Assembly: GCA_965218235.1 (NCBI GenBank)
Contig: OZ244595.1
Location: forward strand, 1,773,269 to 1,837,268
From: CADCWK01 sp965218235
Lineage (GTDB): Bacteria; Chloroflexota; Chloroflexia; Thermomicrobiales; UBA6265
Length of the DNA stretch: 64,000 nt
Direction of reading: 5' to 3'
Numbering within the stretch: the first letter of the stretch is position 1; every line of letters starts with the position of its first letter. A program made the position numbers and the translations under genes. The notes under the pieces were generated by a model. That model ran no database searches. It saw nothing but the letters and a program-made list of their open reading frames with translations, and was not told the DNA's origin. Of the stretch, positions 51,560 to 60,655 are shown in pieces.

Positions 51560-52117
51560 CTACAGCGCTCCCGCCTCCGCGTCCGTCATCTCACCCGACT
51601 CCCCGTGGTCGGCCACCGGATCGGCCCCGGCAGCGGCCTCCTCCTGCGAGATCGCCCAGTACATGGTTCCCGCGATGGTCGCAAGCCCGACCGGAACGAC
51701 CCAACCTGGCAGGCGTGACCGGAGCACCGTATCGAGCGAGAGCGGTCCGGGACCGCTGATGATCTGGCTGGCCGCGACCGCCAGATAGATGACAGGGAGT
51801 TCGGCTCCACCGGCCGTGGTCCAGATCGGCTTGTTCCAATGGGCCTTACGGGTCGCCATGCTCATCGCGCCAATGATCCCCAGTGGACCAGCCGGATGCA
51901 TGAACCCCAGCGCCGTCAGCACGCCGCCGCCGAACTCACTGACACCGGCGACTCGTGCCCAGACACCGGGAGGGTTCAGGTTGATCGAACCCATCATGCC
52001 GGTCACGCCATCCAGACCGGGACCGTCGAACGAGCCGAACAGTTTCTGCGCTCCGTGCCCGGCCATCAGGCCGCCGACGACTCCCCGCAAGACCAGCTTT
52101 CCCAGACCTCCAGCCAT
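51560..52117 (-). CDS. DoxX family membrane protein
   Basis: This 185-residue protein has four hydrophobic segments and the DoxX pattern 'LVLRGVVGGLMAGHGAQKLF', 'ARVAGVSEFGGGVLTALGFM' and 'PLGIIGAMSMATRKAHW'. A polar Ala/Glu/Asp-rich C-terminal tail of about 30 residues follows. DoxX proteins are linked to thiosulfate:quinone oxidation or redox homeostasis, and specificity here is not evident. GGGAG eight bases before ATG 52117 sets the start. Confidence 0.88.
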   Translation of the reverse strand: MAGGLGKLVLRGVVGGLMAGHGAQKLFGSFDGPGLDGVTGMMGSINLNPPGVWARVAGVSEFGGGVLTALGFMHPAGPLGIIGAMSMATRKAHWNKPIWTTAGGAELPVIYLAVAASQIISGPGPLSLDTVLRSRLPGWVVPVGLATIAGTMYWAISQEEAAAGADPVADHGESGEMTDAEAGAL

Positions 52118-52313
52118 CGTTTCGTCTCCCTGTCCTTCACGTCTCGGATCGACAACCCATTTGGGTCGCCCGCATGACGACCCTTCATGCAAATCAGGGG
52201 CCGTGCAAATCGGGGGCCGCCCCAACGTCGGCGGTCATTCAGCGTACGACCATGCTGATGTCGGCCAACCGGAACGCCGCCGCTCAGCCAGTGGTCTGGC
52301 CGCGGCGGCTGCT

Positions 52314-52341
52314 CTGACCACATCGAGCCCGGTGCTATCAT
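52314..52341 (+). promoter_or_regulatory. Promoter of IlvD/Edd family gene
   Basis: CTGACC (52314-52319), 16 bases, TGC-TATCAT with the -10 at 52336-52341 (extended -10). It predicts a leader of about 67 bases before GTG 52415. Confidence 0.5.
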
Positions 52342-52414
52342 GGCCGGATCGCCATCAGGTTCAGTCGCAGCGGCGTGACCCCTGACCGGGCTCCATCCGC
52401 AGGAGGATGACATC

Positions 52415-54727
52415 GTGGCTCCCGACACGAATCGCCCCGTCCCGTCAGACACTGGTTCCAACGGCGCTCGCCCCGCGGGCCAGCCAGTCCCCCTGCGGAT
52501 GATCGGCGAGAACCCCTACAGCTACAACGTCCAGGGCAAGGCCAACGAGCCGATCACCATTGCCGGTATCCTCGACCGTGCCTATCGCGAAGTCACGTTC
52601 GAGGGCGAGAAGCGCCGCCAGCCGGACTGGACCCTCGGCGCGATCTACGACCGGCTGAACGACAACGCCCCCCGGATCGCGATCATCGGCGGCTCGCCAG
52701 ACCACCCCGCCCACGTCGTCGATCAGGGTACGATCGCACGGGCGGCCCTGTCGATCTGGGATCGCGGCGGCGTCCCGTTCTCCTTCAGCGTGCCGGTCCT
52801 CTGTGACGGGACGGCCCAGAGCACGCCCGGGATGAGCTACAGCCTCCAGAGCCGCAACGCGATCGCCGAGATGGTCGTCAACCAGATGGAGGCCCACGGT
52901 TATCACGGTGCCTTCGTCATCCAGAGCTGCGACAAGATGCCGCTGGCCGTCGTCGCGGCCCTCGCCCATCTCGACACCCTGCGACGGCTGCGCGGCGAAG
53001 CGCCGGTCTTCGCCGCGTTCGCTCCGGCCCACGTCCTCAAGGGCGGCGAGATCCCGGCCGACGTGCGCGCGGAGCTGGCGCAACTGGCAACAGACGCCGT
53101 CACCGCCGGGCACCCCGAGATCGCCGAGGATCTCGAGGACACGATGGCCTACATCCTCCAGTGTTCCTCCAACACGGCCTTTCAGGGCGTCTTCATCCGG
53201 GCGGTTGAGCTCGGCATCCTGTCGCCAGATCGCCACGCCCACTTCGAGCGGGCCCTGGCGATCAACACCTGCGACTCCAAGGGCGGTATCTGCGCCTTCA
53301 ATGGAACAGGGAACTCCTCCCGGAACATGGTCGCCGGGATGGGTCTCGTCCACCCAGCCGTCGAGCTCCTGACCGACCCACCGACCAGCGCTCAGGTCGA
53401 CCGGGTGGTGATCGACCTGATGACGCTGCCGAACCGGCCCGAGTGCGGCGTCAGTCGAATCCTTCTCGACAACGTCGGCAACGCGATCCGGACCCACAGC
53501 GCCAGCGGCGGCAGCACGAACCTGCTGATGCACTTCGTTGGGGCGGTGATCTACAGCGGGCACCGGTTCAGCATCTGGGACCTCGACCGCATCCACCACG
53601 CCCACCCGATCCCGGATATCTTCAACTACAGCCTGACCCAGGGTCGGGACATCTTTGCCCTTGCCAAACAGTGCTGCTCCGGCGAGATCCGCGGGATGGA
53701 GACGTTGATCTATGAGCTCGTGCAGAACGGCGCCCCGATGGACCTCGACGCCATGACCGTCACCGGGACGACCTGGCGGGAGCGCCTCGCTGACGAGACC
53801 AACCTGAGCGCGACCGGCGTGACCGACAACCCGGTCATCCTCCATACCCCGCGCCGGACGATCTCCGGCGTCGACGTCCTGACGAGCAACTGGTTCGATA
53901 GCGCCGTCGTCAAGATCAGCGGGATGCCCGATGCCCAGGTCGACCACTTCGATGAGCAGATTGCGCTGGTCCTCCGGTTCGAGAACGAGGAGGCGGCCAA
54001 CAACGGCCTGCTTGACGTCCACCTGCTGCACCATCTGCGTGACGACGCGACGTTCGACCCCGCGCTGCTCGCCCGGATCTGGCGCCACAACGGTGGGCTG
54101 CTCGGTCTCGACGTCGCCGCCGGTGACCACCTCGCCCCGGCGACCCTGTTCGACCACATGGTCGGGAACGGCACGCTCAAGCTCGCGATCGTCGTATCGG
54201 CCCAGGGTCCGGCCGCCTATGGGATGCCGGAGATGTTCACGCCGATGCAACACATCAACGCCAACCGCGCCCTGCGGAAGCTGGCGACCTTGATCAGCGA
54301 CGGTCGTTACTCCGGCGTCAGCTACGGCGCCGCCGTCGGTCACATCACGCCCGAGGCGGCCCGCGGGGGCGGCATCCTGCGGCTGGGAACCGGCGATCTG
54401 ATCCACCTCCGGTTTCGCGCCCGCCGCCTCGACCTGCTCGACCCGATCATGCTCGCCAGAGGCACGGTCGCCCTCGCGCCGGACTCCCTGCTGGCCGGAA
54501 GAGACGGCGTCGCCGCCGAGCGCATGGACCGGATCCGCCGCCGGGCCCGATTCGTCGCTGCGTCGAACCGGATGACGACCTGCACCGACGCTGCTCAGGG
54601 CGTCGTCCCGCAGGCCGTCGCGGACGATGCCGAGATCGACTTCTGGGATGTCGCGACCGTCGCCGGCGTAAATGACGCCCCGACACTGAAGCTGTCCGAG
54701 CGAGAGGCCGTCCTCAGCGCCGACTGA
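52415..54727 (+). CDS. IlvD/Edd family dehydratase (long form)
   Basis: This 770-residue Fe-S dehydratase of the dihydroxy-acid/aldonate dehydratase family has candidate cluster ligands Cys130 ('VLCDGTAQSTPGM'), Cys172 ('IQSCDKMPLAVV') and Cys250 ('ILQCSSNTAFQG'), and late 'DGRYSGVSYGAAVGHITPEA'. It is clearly longer than DHAD or Edd (about 560-610) and than xylonate dehydratases of the YagF/YjhG group (about 650). The N-terminus has 'NPYSYNVQGKANEPITIAGI' before the core. A pentonate dehydratase is a plausible role, branched-chain synthesis less so as no ilv genes are near. AGGAGG eight bases before GTG 52415 sets the start. Confidence 0.82.
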   Translation: MAPDTNRPVPSDTGSNGARPAGQPVPLRMIGENPYSYNVQGKANEPITIAGILDRAYREVTFEGEKRRQPDWTLGAIYDRLNDNAPRIAIIGGSPDHPAHVVDQGTIARAALSIWDRGGVPFSFSVPVLCDGTAQSTPGMSYSLQSRNAIAEMVVNQMEAHGYHGAFVIQSCDKMPLAVVAALAHLDTLRRLRGEAPVFAAFAPAHVLKGGEIPADVRAELAQLATDAVTAGHPEIAEDLEDTMAYILQCSSNTAFQGVFIRAVELGILSPDRHAHFERALAINTCDSKGGICAFNGTGNSSRNMVAGMGLVHPAVELLTDPPTSAQVDRVVIDLMTLPNRPECGVSRILLDNVGNAIRTHSASGGSTNLLMHFVGAVIYSGHRFSIWDLDRIHHAHPIPDIFNYSLTQGRDIFALAKQCCSGEIRGMETLIYELVQNGAPMDLDAMTVTGTTWRERLADETNLSATGVTDNPVILHTPRRTISGVDVLTSNWFDSAVVKISGMPDAQVDHFDEQIALVLRFENEEAANNGLLDVHLLHHLRDDATFDPALLARIWRHNGGLLGLDVAAGDHLAPATLFDHMVGNGTLKLAIVVSAQGPAAYGMPEMFTPMQHINANRALRKLATLISDGRYSGVSYGAAVGHITPEAARGGGILRLGTGDLIHLRFRARRLDLLDPIMLARGTVALAPDSLLAGRDGVAAERMDRIRRRARFVAASNRMTTCTDAAQGVVPQAVADDAEIDFWDVATVAGVNDAPTLKLSEREAVLSAD

Positions 54728-54764
54728 TCCTTGTTCCCGAGGCGATCGACCAGCGCCGCCCGAA

Positions 54765-54810
54765 ACGAGAGGAGCGGCGGTCGCCAACTGGCGGCCGCCG
54801 CTCCTCTCGT
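54765..54810. terminator. Bidirectional hairpin between dehydratase and DUF4397 genes
   Basis: A perfect 16-bp stem (54765-54780 with 54795-54810) plus an inner CGCC/GGCG stem lies 37 bases after the dehydratase stop and 24 bases past the DUF4397 stop (convergent). Confidence 0.7.
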
Positions 54811-54834
54811 CATGTCCTGTTCGGCAGCGAGGAG

Positions 54835-55620
54835 TTAATTGGTCGGAGTGGCAACATCCTGGGAATCCGATTCAGTGCCCGGGAAGACGCCGACGTAGAG
54901 CGGCATCAGATTACTCTGCGCGTCCGTCGTCACGATGATAGCGATCGAGGAGCCGGGAGTCGCGGGGAAGGAAGGCAGGGTCGCAAGAGAACCAATCTCA
55001 CCCTTCGCCCGGACCTGAAGGTCGACTGTCTGGCCTGTGTAATCAACGCTGTCCGATGCGTTGAAGTACGACAAATCACTGATGATCGGATCGCCCTGGA
55101 CGGGAGCGATATCGATCGCGTCGACCGAGGACGCGGCGTGAATCGCCTTCAGGCGGACCGAATCGTTGGCAGTCGGGTCGTTGTCGATATCGAACGCCTT
55201 TACTTCCGGCTTGTCGGCGGTTCCGGCGGCCACGACCGCGTAGACCTTGCCACTGTCGAACGTGACGTCCGAGTCGACCACGGCCTGAGAGACATCGCCA
55301 CCGGCCGGGACCACCTTGACGTTGTGATCGCCGCTATCGACGGTGAGGAATTCACTGACCGTACCAAACGAGACATTCGGGAGGGCGACCTGATCGTCAA
55401 TCAGGATGTCGACAGCCGGGATGGCGGCCGAGGCATGTACGACAGAAATTGCGGCCTGATTATCCCCGAGCGTCACGGCCGGCGTGGGCGGACCGGCCGC
55501 AGGAGTCGCTTCAGGCATTGTCTGACCAAACGCCGGGGCGACCATCGCGAACATCAGAGCTACGACCGCCAGCGTGGCGAGCACGAGCCGTTGCGTACCC
55601 TCGGGAAGTACTCGAGACAT
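54835..55620 (-). CDS. Secreted DUF4397 domain protein
   Basis: This 261-residue protein has a signal peptide ('LVLATLAVVALMFAMVAPAF', cleavage near residue 33), then a Pro/Ala linker and a DUF4397 domain at about 55-250. The domain has 'ISVVHASAAIPAVDILIDD', 'DSGDHNVKVVPAG', and the second half opening with 'VRLKAIHAASSVDAIDI'. DUF4397 proteins are extracellular or cell-surface, of unknown function. GGAGG precedes ATG 55620 by about ten bases. It follows the binding-protein gene of the BMP-type importer on the same strand. Confidence 0.85.
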   Translation of the reverse strand: MSRVLPEGTQRLVLATLAVVALMFAMVAPAFGQTMPEATPAAGPPTPAVTLGDNQAAISVVHASAAIPAVDILIDDQVALPNVSFGTVSEFLTVDSGDHNVKVVPAGGDVSQAVVDSDVTFDSGKVYAVVAAGTADKPEVKAFDIDNDPTANDSVRLKAIHAASSVDAIDIAPVQGDPIISDLSYFNASDSVDYTGQTVDLQVRAKGEIGSLATLPSFPATPGSSIAIIVTTDAQSNLMPLYVGVFPGTESDSQDVATPTN

Positions 55621-55806
55621 CTGTCCTATCCTCCAACGAAAACCGTCGCGGCCGAACCCGATCAGAGCGACGGGTTCGGTACGCCTTTTCCCGGTACCGA
55701 ACGTACCGGCGCTGGACGATATTACGCAATGCCGGTGCCGCCGAAGCGTCGTCGTGAACCGGGTTCACCCAGGCCTGGCCGCGATCCTGGCCGACCTTCG
55801 GCCGCC

Positions 55807-56910
55807 TCAGGTCCCGGGAAAGAGCGCATCGAGCCGGGCCTGCATACCGGCCGCATCGCCGATGACCGAAACCGTGACGGCGCCGCCAACGATGGCTTTC
55901 CGGGCCGCGTCGACAGCGGCGGTCGTCTCGGGCCGGATCGCGATCGGCGGTGGCAGGAGTCGAACGCCGCCGTTCTCGAGGGTCATCGTATAGACCGAGC
56001 CGAAGGTTCCTGCCCCGAGATCAGCGATGAACTGGGTGTAGGCCGCGGTGTAGTCGAACAGGACCGACGTCAGCAGGAGATCGCGAGCGTCCCCCTGCGA
56101 CTTGTCACCGATGACATCGATGAAGCGGGCCTGCTGCTCGACCGGACGGGACTGATTGAACTCGCGGATCGACTGGACCATCCCGAAGGCGGCACCGTCG
56201 CCCATCCCAAAGATGATGTCAGCGTTGGTGGCGAGGACCGTGTCGGTTACCTGCTTGGCGCCGGCCGCGTCGTCATAGCTGCCCTCACCGACCGAGGTGT
56301 AAACCAGCCGGGCGTCCGGCCGAGCGGCCTTGAGCCCCTCGGCGAACCCCACCGCCATGAAGTTCCAGGTCGGCGGCTGGCCCGTCACAACGATGGCAAC
56401 CGTCCCGGTCCGGGTCTCACTGCCCGCCATCACTCCGGCGAGATAGGCGGCGTCCTGGGCCTGCGTCTCGATGTCGGAGACCAGACCCGCCGAGACCGCG
56501 CCGGGGTTCTCGATCACGACGACCGGGACGTCCTCGCTCACCGCGAACTCCGGGCAGACCGACTGGTAGCCGGAGGCATGGCAGACGATCAGCTGCGAAC
56601 CGTCCGAGACCAGATCAAGCAGGATCGGCGTAATGTCGTCGTAGCCCGCGTTCTCGGCGACCGCGACATCCACCCCGAGCTGTCCTCCGACCGCGACGAG
56701 GTTCTCGACGCCCTGCTGATCCCAGCCCTGGTTGGTCCGGCTGGCGGGCGTGACGATCGCGACGCTGCTGACGTCGGTCTGAGCCAGCGCCGCCGACGGC
56801 AGGGTTGGGGCGAGCGTCAGAACGGCGAGCGCCAGCGTTACGACGATGTATCGTCGAGCGGGAACCGAGCCCCGGTCGCTGAAACGGATCCAGGGCAAGA
56901 CAGAGCGCAT
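55807..56910 (-). CDS. BMP family ABC transporter substrate-binding protein
   Basis: This 367-residue PBP1-fold protein of the basic membrane protein/PnrA type binds purine nucleosides in known members. It has a signal peptide (about 1-44, 'IVVTLALAVLTLAPTLPSAA', no lipobox Cys visible), mature 'SVAIVTPASRTNQGWDQQGV', 'QLIVCHASGYQSV', 'FGMGDGAAFGMVQ' and 'ALFPGT' at the end. GGAGG five bases before ATG 56910 sets the start. It is the last gene of the importer operon, an unusual place for the binding protein. Confidence 0.9.
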   Translation of the reverse strand: MRSVLPWIRFSDRGSVPARRYIVVTLALAVLTLAPTLPSAALAQTDVSSVAIVTPASRTNQGWDQQGVENLVAVGGQLGVDVAVAENAGYDDITPILLDLVSDGSQLIVCHASGYQSVCPEFAVSEDVPVVVIENPGAVSAGLVSDIETQAQDAAYLAGVMAGSETRTGTVAIVVTGQPPTWNFMAVGFAEGLKAARPDARLVYTSVGEGSYDDAAGAKQVTDTVLATNADIIFGMGDGAAFGMVQSIREFNQSRPVEQQARFIDVIGDKSQGDARDLLLTSVLFDYTAAYTQFIADLGAGTFGSVYTMTLENGGVRLLPPPIAIRPETTAAVDAARKAIVGGAVTVSVIGDAAGMQARLDALFPGT

Positions 56911-57036
56911 GGCGGCCTCCGACGAGAACGAATCGATCGATCGATTGCACGTCTGGCAAGGGTAGGGCTGAAATCTCAACCGCTACAACCAGCCAATCCC
57001 GATTTGGAGACCGGCCAAATCCCAATGACGGATCGC

Positions 57037-57984
57037 TCAGGCTTCGGTCCGGCTCTGCCCTCGGCGGTACGGTCGCCCAAGCGCCGCCGGGAGGGCGATG
57101 CGGTGACGGGCCAGAACGAGGGCGACGACGACACCGAGGTACGGGAGGAGCTGGAGGAACTCGACGCTGACCGGGACGTCGGCGACCTGGAAGCCAGGGC
57201 TCAACCCTTCGAGGAGCCCGAACGCCACTGCCGCGATCGCGATCCGCCACGGCGTCAACTGACCGAGCATCGCCAGCGCGACCGCGATGAATCCAGCTCC
57301 GACGGTAATGCCCGGCCGGAAGAAACCGAGATCGACGAGGACCAGCGAAGCTCCCGCCAGCCCGGACAACGCCCCGGCGATCGTCGTCGCGACGATCCGG
57401 ACGGTCATGACACTGACACCGGCGGCGTCGACCGCGAACGGGGCGGCCCCGGCCGCCCGGAACCGCAGTCCGAGCGTGGAACGGCGCAGCACAAGGTCAA
57501 CGGCGACGACGATGACGAACGCGAGATAGACGAACCAGTGCTGACCGAAGACGGGCGGACCGACGACGGGGACCACGTCCGACAGACCGGCAAGCGGGCG
57601 GCCACCACCAACGTTCAGGAGCGGCTGTTCCGAGCCGAACGCGTCCCGGAAGAGGAATCCGGACAACCCGGTCCCGGCCAGCGTCAGGCCGATCCCGACG
57701 ATGACCTGATCGGCCGCGCCGAGCGTGACAAGGAGACCGAACAGCCCTCCGGTTAGCAGACCGACCGTCATCCCAAGGAGCAGGCCGAGCACGACCGAGC
57801 CGGTCTCCAGCGCCAGCCGGAACGCCGCGAAGCCGGCGATCAGCATCGTTCCCTCGATCCCGAGGTTGAGCACACCGGCCCGCTCCCCAACCGCCTCCCC
57901 CGTCGCGGCCAGCATCAGCGGCACAGCCGCGAGGATCGCCGCCGAGAGGATCGTCGAGACGACCGCACCGAGATCGATATCCAT
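57037..57984 (-). CDS. Nucleoside-type ABC transporter permease (YufQ-like)
   Basis: This is a 315-residue permease of the branched-chain/nucleoside (BPD_transp_2) class with about eight hydrophobic helices. 'AATGEAVGERAGVLNLGIEG' near residue 25-45 is the family signature, and 'RFRAAGAAPFAVDAAGVSV' is the cytoplasmic coupling loop. Its ATG overlaps the end of the partner permease (TGATG at 57984). Works with the upstream permease and the YufO-like ATPase. Confidence 0.9.
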   Translation of the reverse strand: MDIDLGAVVSTILSAAILAAVPLMLAATGEAVGERAGVLNLGIEGTMLIAGFAAFRLALETGSVVLGLLLGMTVGLLTGGLFGLLVTLGAADQVIVGIGLTLAGTGLSGFLFRDAFGSEQPLLNVGGGRPLAGLSDVVPVVGPPVFGQHWFVYLAFVIVVAVDLVLRRSTLGLRFRAAGAAPFAVDAAGVSVMTVRIVATTIAGALSGLAGASLVLVDLGFFRPGITVGAGFIAVALAMLGQLTPWRIAIAAVAFGLLEGLSPGFQVADVPVSVEFLQLLPYLGVVVALVLARHRIALPAALGRPYRRGQSRTEA

Positions 57985-59066
57985 CAGCTTCCCTTCGCCG
58001 GATGGTGACGGGGCCCAAACCCGTGCAGCCAGCCGCTGACGGCGAGGGTGACGAGGAGCCCGCCTTCGAAGAGATCGAAGAAGGCTGGGTCGATCCCGGC
58101 CGCCCGTGGCATCACGTCGGCTCCATAGGACAGCATCCCAAACAGGAGCGACGCCGGCAGCAGCGCCCAGGCGTTGCGCCGGGCGAGGAAGACCAGGGCG
58201 AAGGCGACGAAGCCGTAGCCGGGGTTCCACTCCGCCTGAAAGGTCCCCTTGGTCGAGAGGACATCGTTCGCTCCGACCAGCCCGGCGATCCCGCCGCTGA
58301 TCAGGAAGGCCGCCATGAGATAGCCGCGGACCGGGATCAGGGCTTGGCGGGCAGCCCGGAGGTTCGACCCGACGATGCGCAGCTCCAGCCCCGTCACGGT
58401 CGAGCGGAGCACCCAGCCTAGCCCGACGACCAGCGCCACAGCGACAAGGAAGCCGACGTGGACCCGCGTGTCTCCGAGCGTCGTCAGACGAAGGTCGCGT
58501 GGGATGGATGGTGTCTGCGGAGTGACCAGCGATTGGTCCCGGAATGGCCCCTTCACGAGCCACGCGGTCAGTGAGATCGCGACGTAGTTGAACATGATCG
58601 TCGAGACGATCTCGTTGATTCCGAACCGGGCCCGGAGCAGGGCCGGCGGCAGTGCCCAGAGCGCCCCGGCGAATCCGGCGCTCACGGCAACCGCAAACCA
58701 GAGGATCGGCCTGCTGGACGTCAGGAGGTGTGAGGCGACGACCGCGCCGACGATCGCACCGATCAGGACCTGACCATCGATTCCGACGTTCCAGATCCCG
58801 GCCCGGACGGCGACCAGCACCCCGGCCCCGGCCAGCAGCAGCGGCGTCGCCCGGACGATTGACTCCTGCAGTCCCGACGGCCGGAGCAGTGTCCGGTCGA
58901 TCAGTGCCCGGTACGCTTCGAACGGGTTGTTGCCGGTCAGCCAGAGGACCACGGCCCCAATGAGAACGGCGACGCCGACGGCCGCGAGCGATTCGAGCAG
59001 CCCCGTGAGCCAACCCGGCCAGGGTCGCCGCGCCACCGAAGCCGGGGCCGGCAGCGTCACGACCAT
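57984..59066 (-). CDS. Nucleoside-type ABC transporter permease (YufP-like)
   Basis: This is a 360-residue permease with about nine hydrophobic helices. Typical are 'TPLLLAGAGVLVAVRAGIWN' and 'GIDGQVLIGAIVGAVVAS' at about 75-115, and 'GSNLRAARQALIPVRGYLMA' as the coupling loop near 235-255. Its start overlaps the ATPase gene end by 10 bases, so the operon is tightly coupled. Confidence 0.9.
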   Translation of the reverse strand: MVVTLPAPASVARRPWPGWLTGLLESLAAVGVAVLIGAVVLWLTGNNPFEAYRALIDRTLLRPSGLQESIVRATPLLLAGAGVLVAVRAGIWNVGIDGQVLIGAIVGAVVASHLLTSSRPILWFAVAVSAGFAGALWALPPALLRARFGINEIVSTIMFNYVAISLTAWLVKGPFRDQSLVTPQTPSIPRDLRLTTLGDTRVHVGFLVAVALVVGLGWVLRSTVTGLELRIVGSNLRAARQALIPVRGYLMAAFLISGGIAGLVGANDVLSTKGTFQAEWNPGYGFVAFALVFLARRNAWALLPASLLFGMLSYGADVMPRAAGIDPAFFDLFEGGLLVTLAVSGWLHGFGPRHHPAKGS

Positions 59067-60640
59067 CCGGACACGATCATCCGCGAGAGCCGACCCTGAT
59101 CCGTCGTCGAGACGGGCATCACCGGTGAGAGGCGTCCGGCCGACAGGACCGCCACCTCATCAGCATGGGTGAGAGCCTCGGTGATGTCGGGAGTGAGCAG
59201 CACCACCGCTCCCCCGCCGGCCGTAACCCAACCGAGCGCCTCCCAGACGAGGTCCTGCGTGCGCAGGTCCAGGCCGTGGGCCGGGTTGCTCGCGATGAGC
59301 ACGGTCGGATGGAGCTCCATCTCCCGGCCAAGCAGGACCTTCTGCATGTTGCCGCCGGACAGGGTGCCCATCGGGGAGGACGGCCACGGCGGAGCGATCC
59401 CCCACTGGTCGACGAGGCGGCGACCCTCGTCCGCGATTGCGTCGTTCCGAAGGATGCCGAGGCGCTGGAAGGCCGGACGGCGCTGGCGCTTGAGGATGAG
59501 GTTGGACGCGACCGGCAGGTCCAGGACACCACCTTCTCCCACCCGGTCGTCCGTAAGATAGCCGACGCCAAGACGCTGCCGCTCCGCCGCACCCATCCTA
59601 CCGACCTCCTGTCCCGCCAGCCGGATGCTTCCGGTCGAGGCAAGGTGTCCCGCCAGCATCTCGGCCAGCTCGCGCTGCCCCTGGCCATCGATACCAACGA
59701 TCGCCAGCGTGGTCATGGGTCGAATCACAAATGTTATGTCGACCGGTCGGTGCCGGCCGTAACTGAACAGGGCGCTCGCCTCGCTCACCCTCAGCAGCGG
59801 CTCATAGCGGTCGGGCCGGATCACCCCGTCCGGCTCAGCGGTCGCCACGGAACCAGAGGGAACCGACCTGACCCCGGCGATGTCGGCCGCCTCGGAGTTG
59901 ACTGCGCCGAACATCGCCCGCAACAGACGGTCCTCGATCCCCGGCTGCCATTCACCCACGGGATCGTCAGTAGCTTCGCGAACGACCTCATCGACGATCG
60001 TACCCTTCCGCATGACCAGCAGGCGATCGGCAACGGCCAGGGCTTCCGGCAGCTTGTGCGTCACGAAGACAACACTGGCGCCCCGACGCGCGAGGTCACG
60101 GATCACCTCGAAGAATTGATCGACCTGCGACGAAGAGAGTGTCGACGTTGGCTCGTCCAGCAGTAGCAGGCGAGGCCTCCGGCCGAGCACCCGGACGATT
60201 TCCAGCCGCTGCCGCTCGCCCACCGAGAGGTCAGCGACGCGCTGGTTCAGATCGATATCGCCGAGCAGGACCGACTCCGTTTCCGACTCGCCGCCCGAGA
60301 GGCGCAACTGCTCCCTGACAGTGAAGACCGGGACGAGCGCGAAGTGCTGGAAGACCGTCCCGATTCCCGCCCGGATCGCGTCGGCCGGGCGGCCGAGCGC
60401 GACGACCCGACCGTCGATCCGGATCTCACCGGCGTCCGGCTGGCTCAGCCCGGCCAACGCCGCCAGCAACGTCGACTTCCCGGCGCCGTTCTCGCCCAGC
60501 AGCGCGACGACCTCGCCCGGCTTCACGGCGAGGGACAGCCCGTCGTTGGCGACGATATCGCCGAATCGTCGCGTCAGCCCGGTGATCTTCAGGCGTGAGG
60601 GCTGACCGTCGACTCGAGACGTCGCAAGTCTCTCCATCAT
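59057..60640 (-). CDS. Nucleoside-type ABC transporter ATPase (YufO-like, two domains)
   Basis: This is a 527-residue tandem ATPase. Domain 1 has a full Walker A 'GENGAGKST', signature 'LSVGERQRLEIVRVL' and Walker B 'LLLLDEP'. Domain 2 has a degenerate Walker A 'GIDGQGQRELAEML', signature 'LSGGNMQKVLLGREM' and 'VLIASNPAHGLDLRTQ'. This asymmetry is normal for RbsA/YufO-type ATPases. It energises the two permeases encoded next and starts 15 bases after the amidase stop. Confidence 0.92.
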   Translation of the reverse strand: MMERLATSRVDGQPSRLKITGLTRRFGDIVANDGLSLAVKPGEVVALLGENGAGKSTLLAALAGLSQPDAGEIRIDGRVVALGRPADAIRAGIGTVFQHFALVPVFTVREQLRLSGGESETESVLLGDIDLNQRVADLSVGERQRLEIVRVLGRRPRLLLLDEPTSTLSSSQVDQFFEVIRDLARRGASVVFVTHKLPEALAVADRLLVMRKGTIVDEVVREATDDPVGEWQPGIEDRLLRAMFGAVNSEAADIAGVRSVPSGSVATAEPDGVIRPDRYEPLLRVSEASALFSYGRHRPVDITFVIRPMTTLAIVGIDGQGQRELAEMLAGHLASTGSIRLAGQEVGRMGAAERQRLGVGYLTDDRVGEGGVLDLPVASNLILKRQRRPAFQRLGILRNDAIADEGRRLVDQWGIAPPWPSSPMGTLSGGNMQKVLLGREMELHPTVLIASNPAHGLDLRTQDLVWEALGWVTAGGGAVVLLTPDITEALTHADEVAVLSAGRLSPVMPVSTTDQGRLSRMIVSGWS

Positions 60641-60655
60641 GGAAGTTGTCGCCCA

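Noticed and set aside
52445..54787. 780-codon minus-strand open frame
   Set aside because: Antisense of the IlvD/Edd gene. Long antisense frames are expected in GC-rich DNA, and the plus-strand frame has the family motifs, ribosome binding site and promoter.
55138..57756. 872-codon plus-strand open frame
   Set aside because: Antisense to DUF4397, BMP and permease genes and rich in Arg/Asp/Gly, a composition artefact of GC-rich shadow frames.
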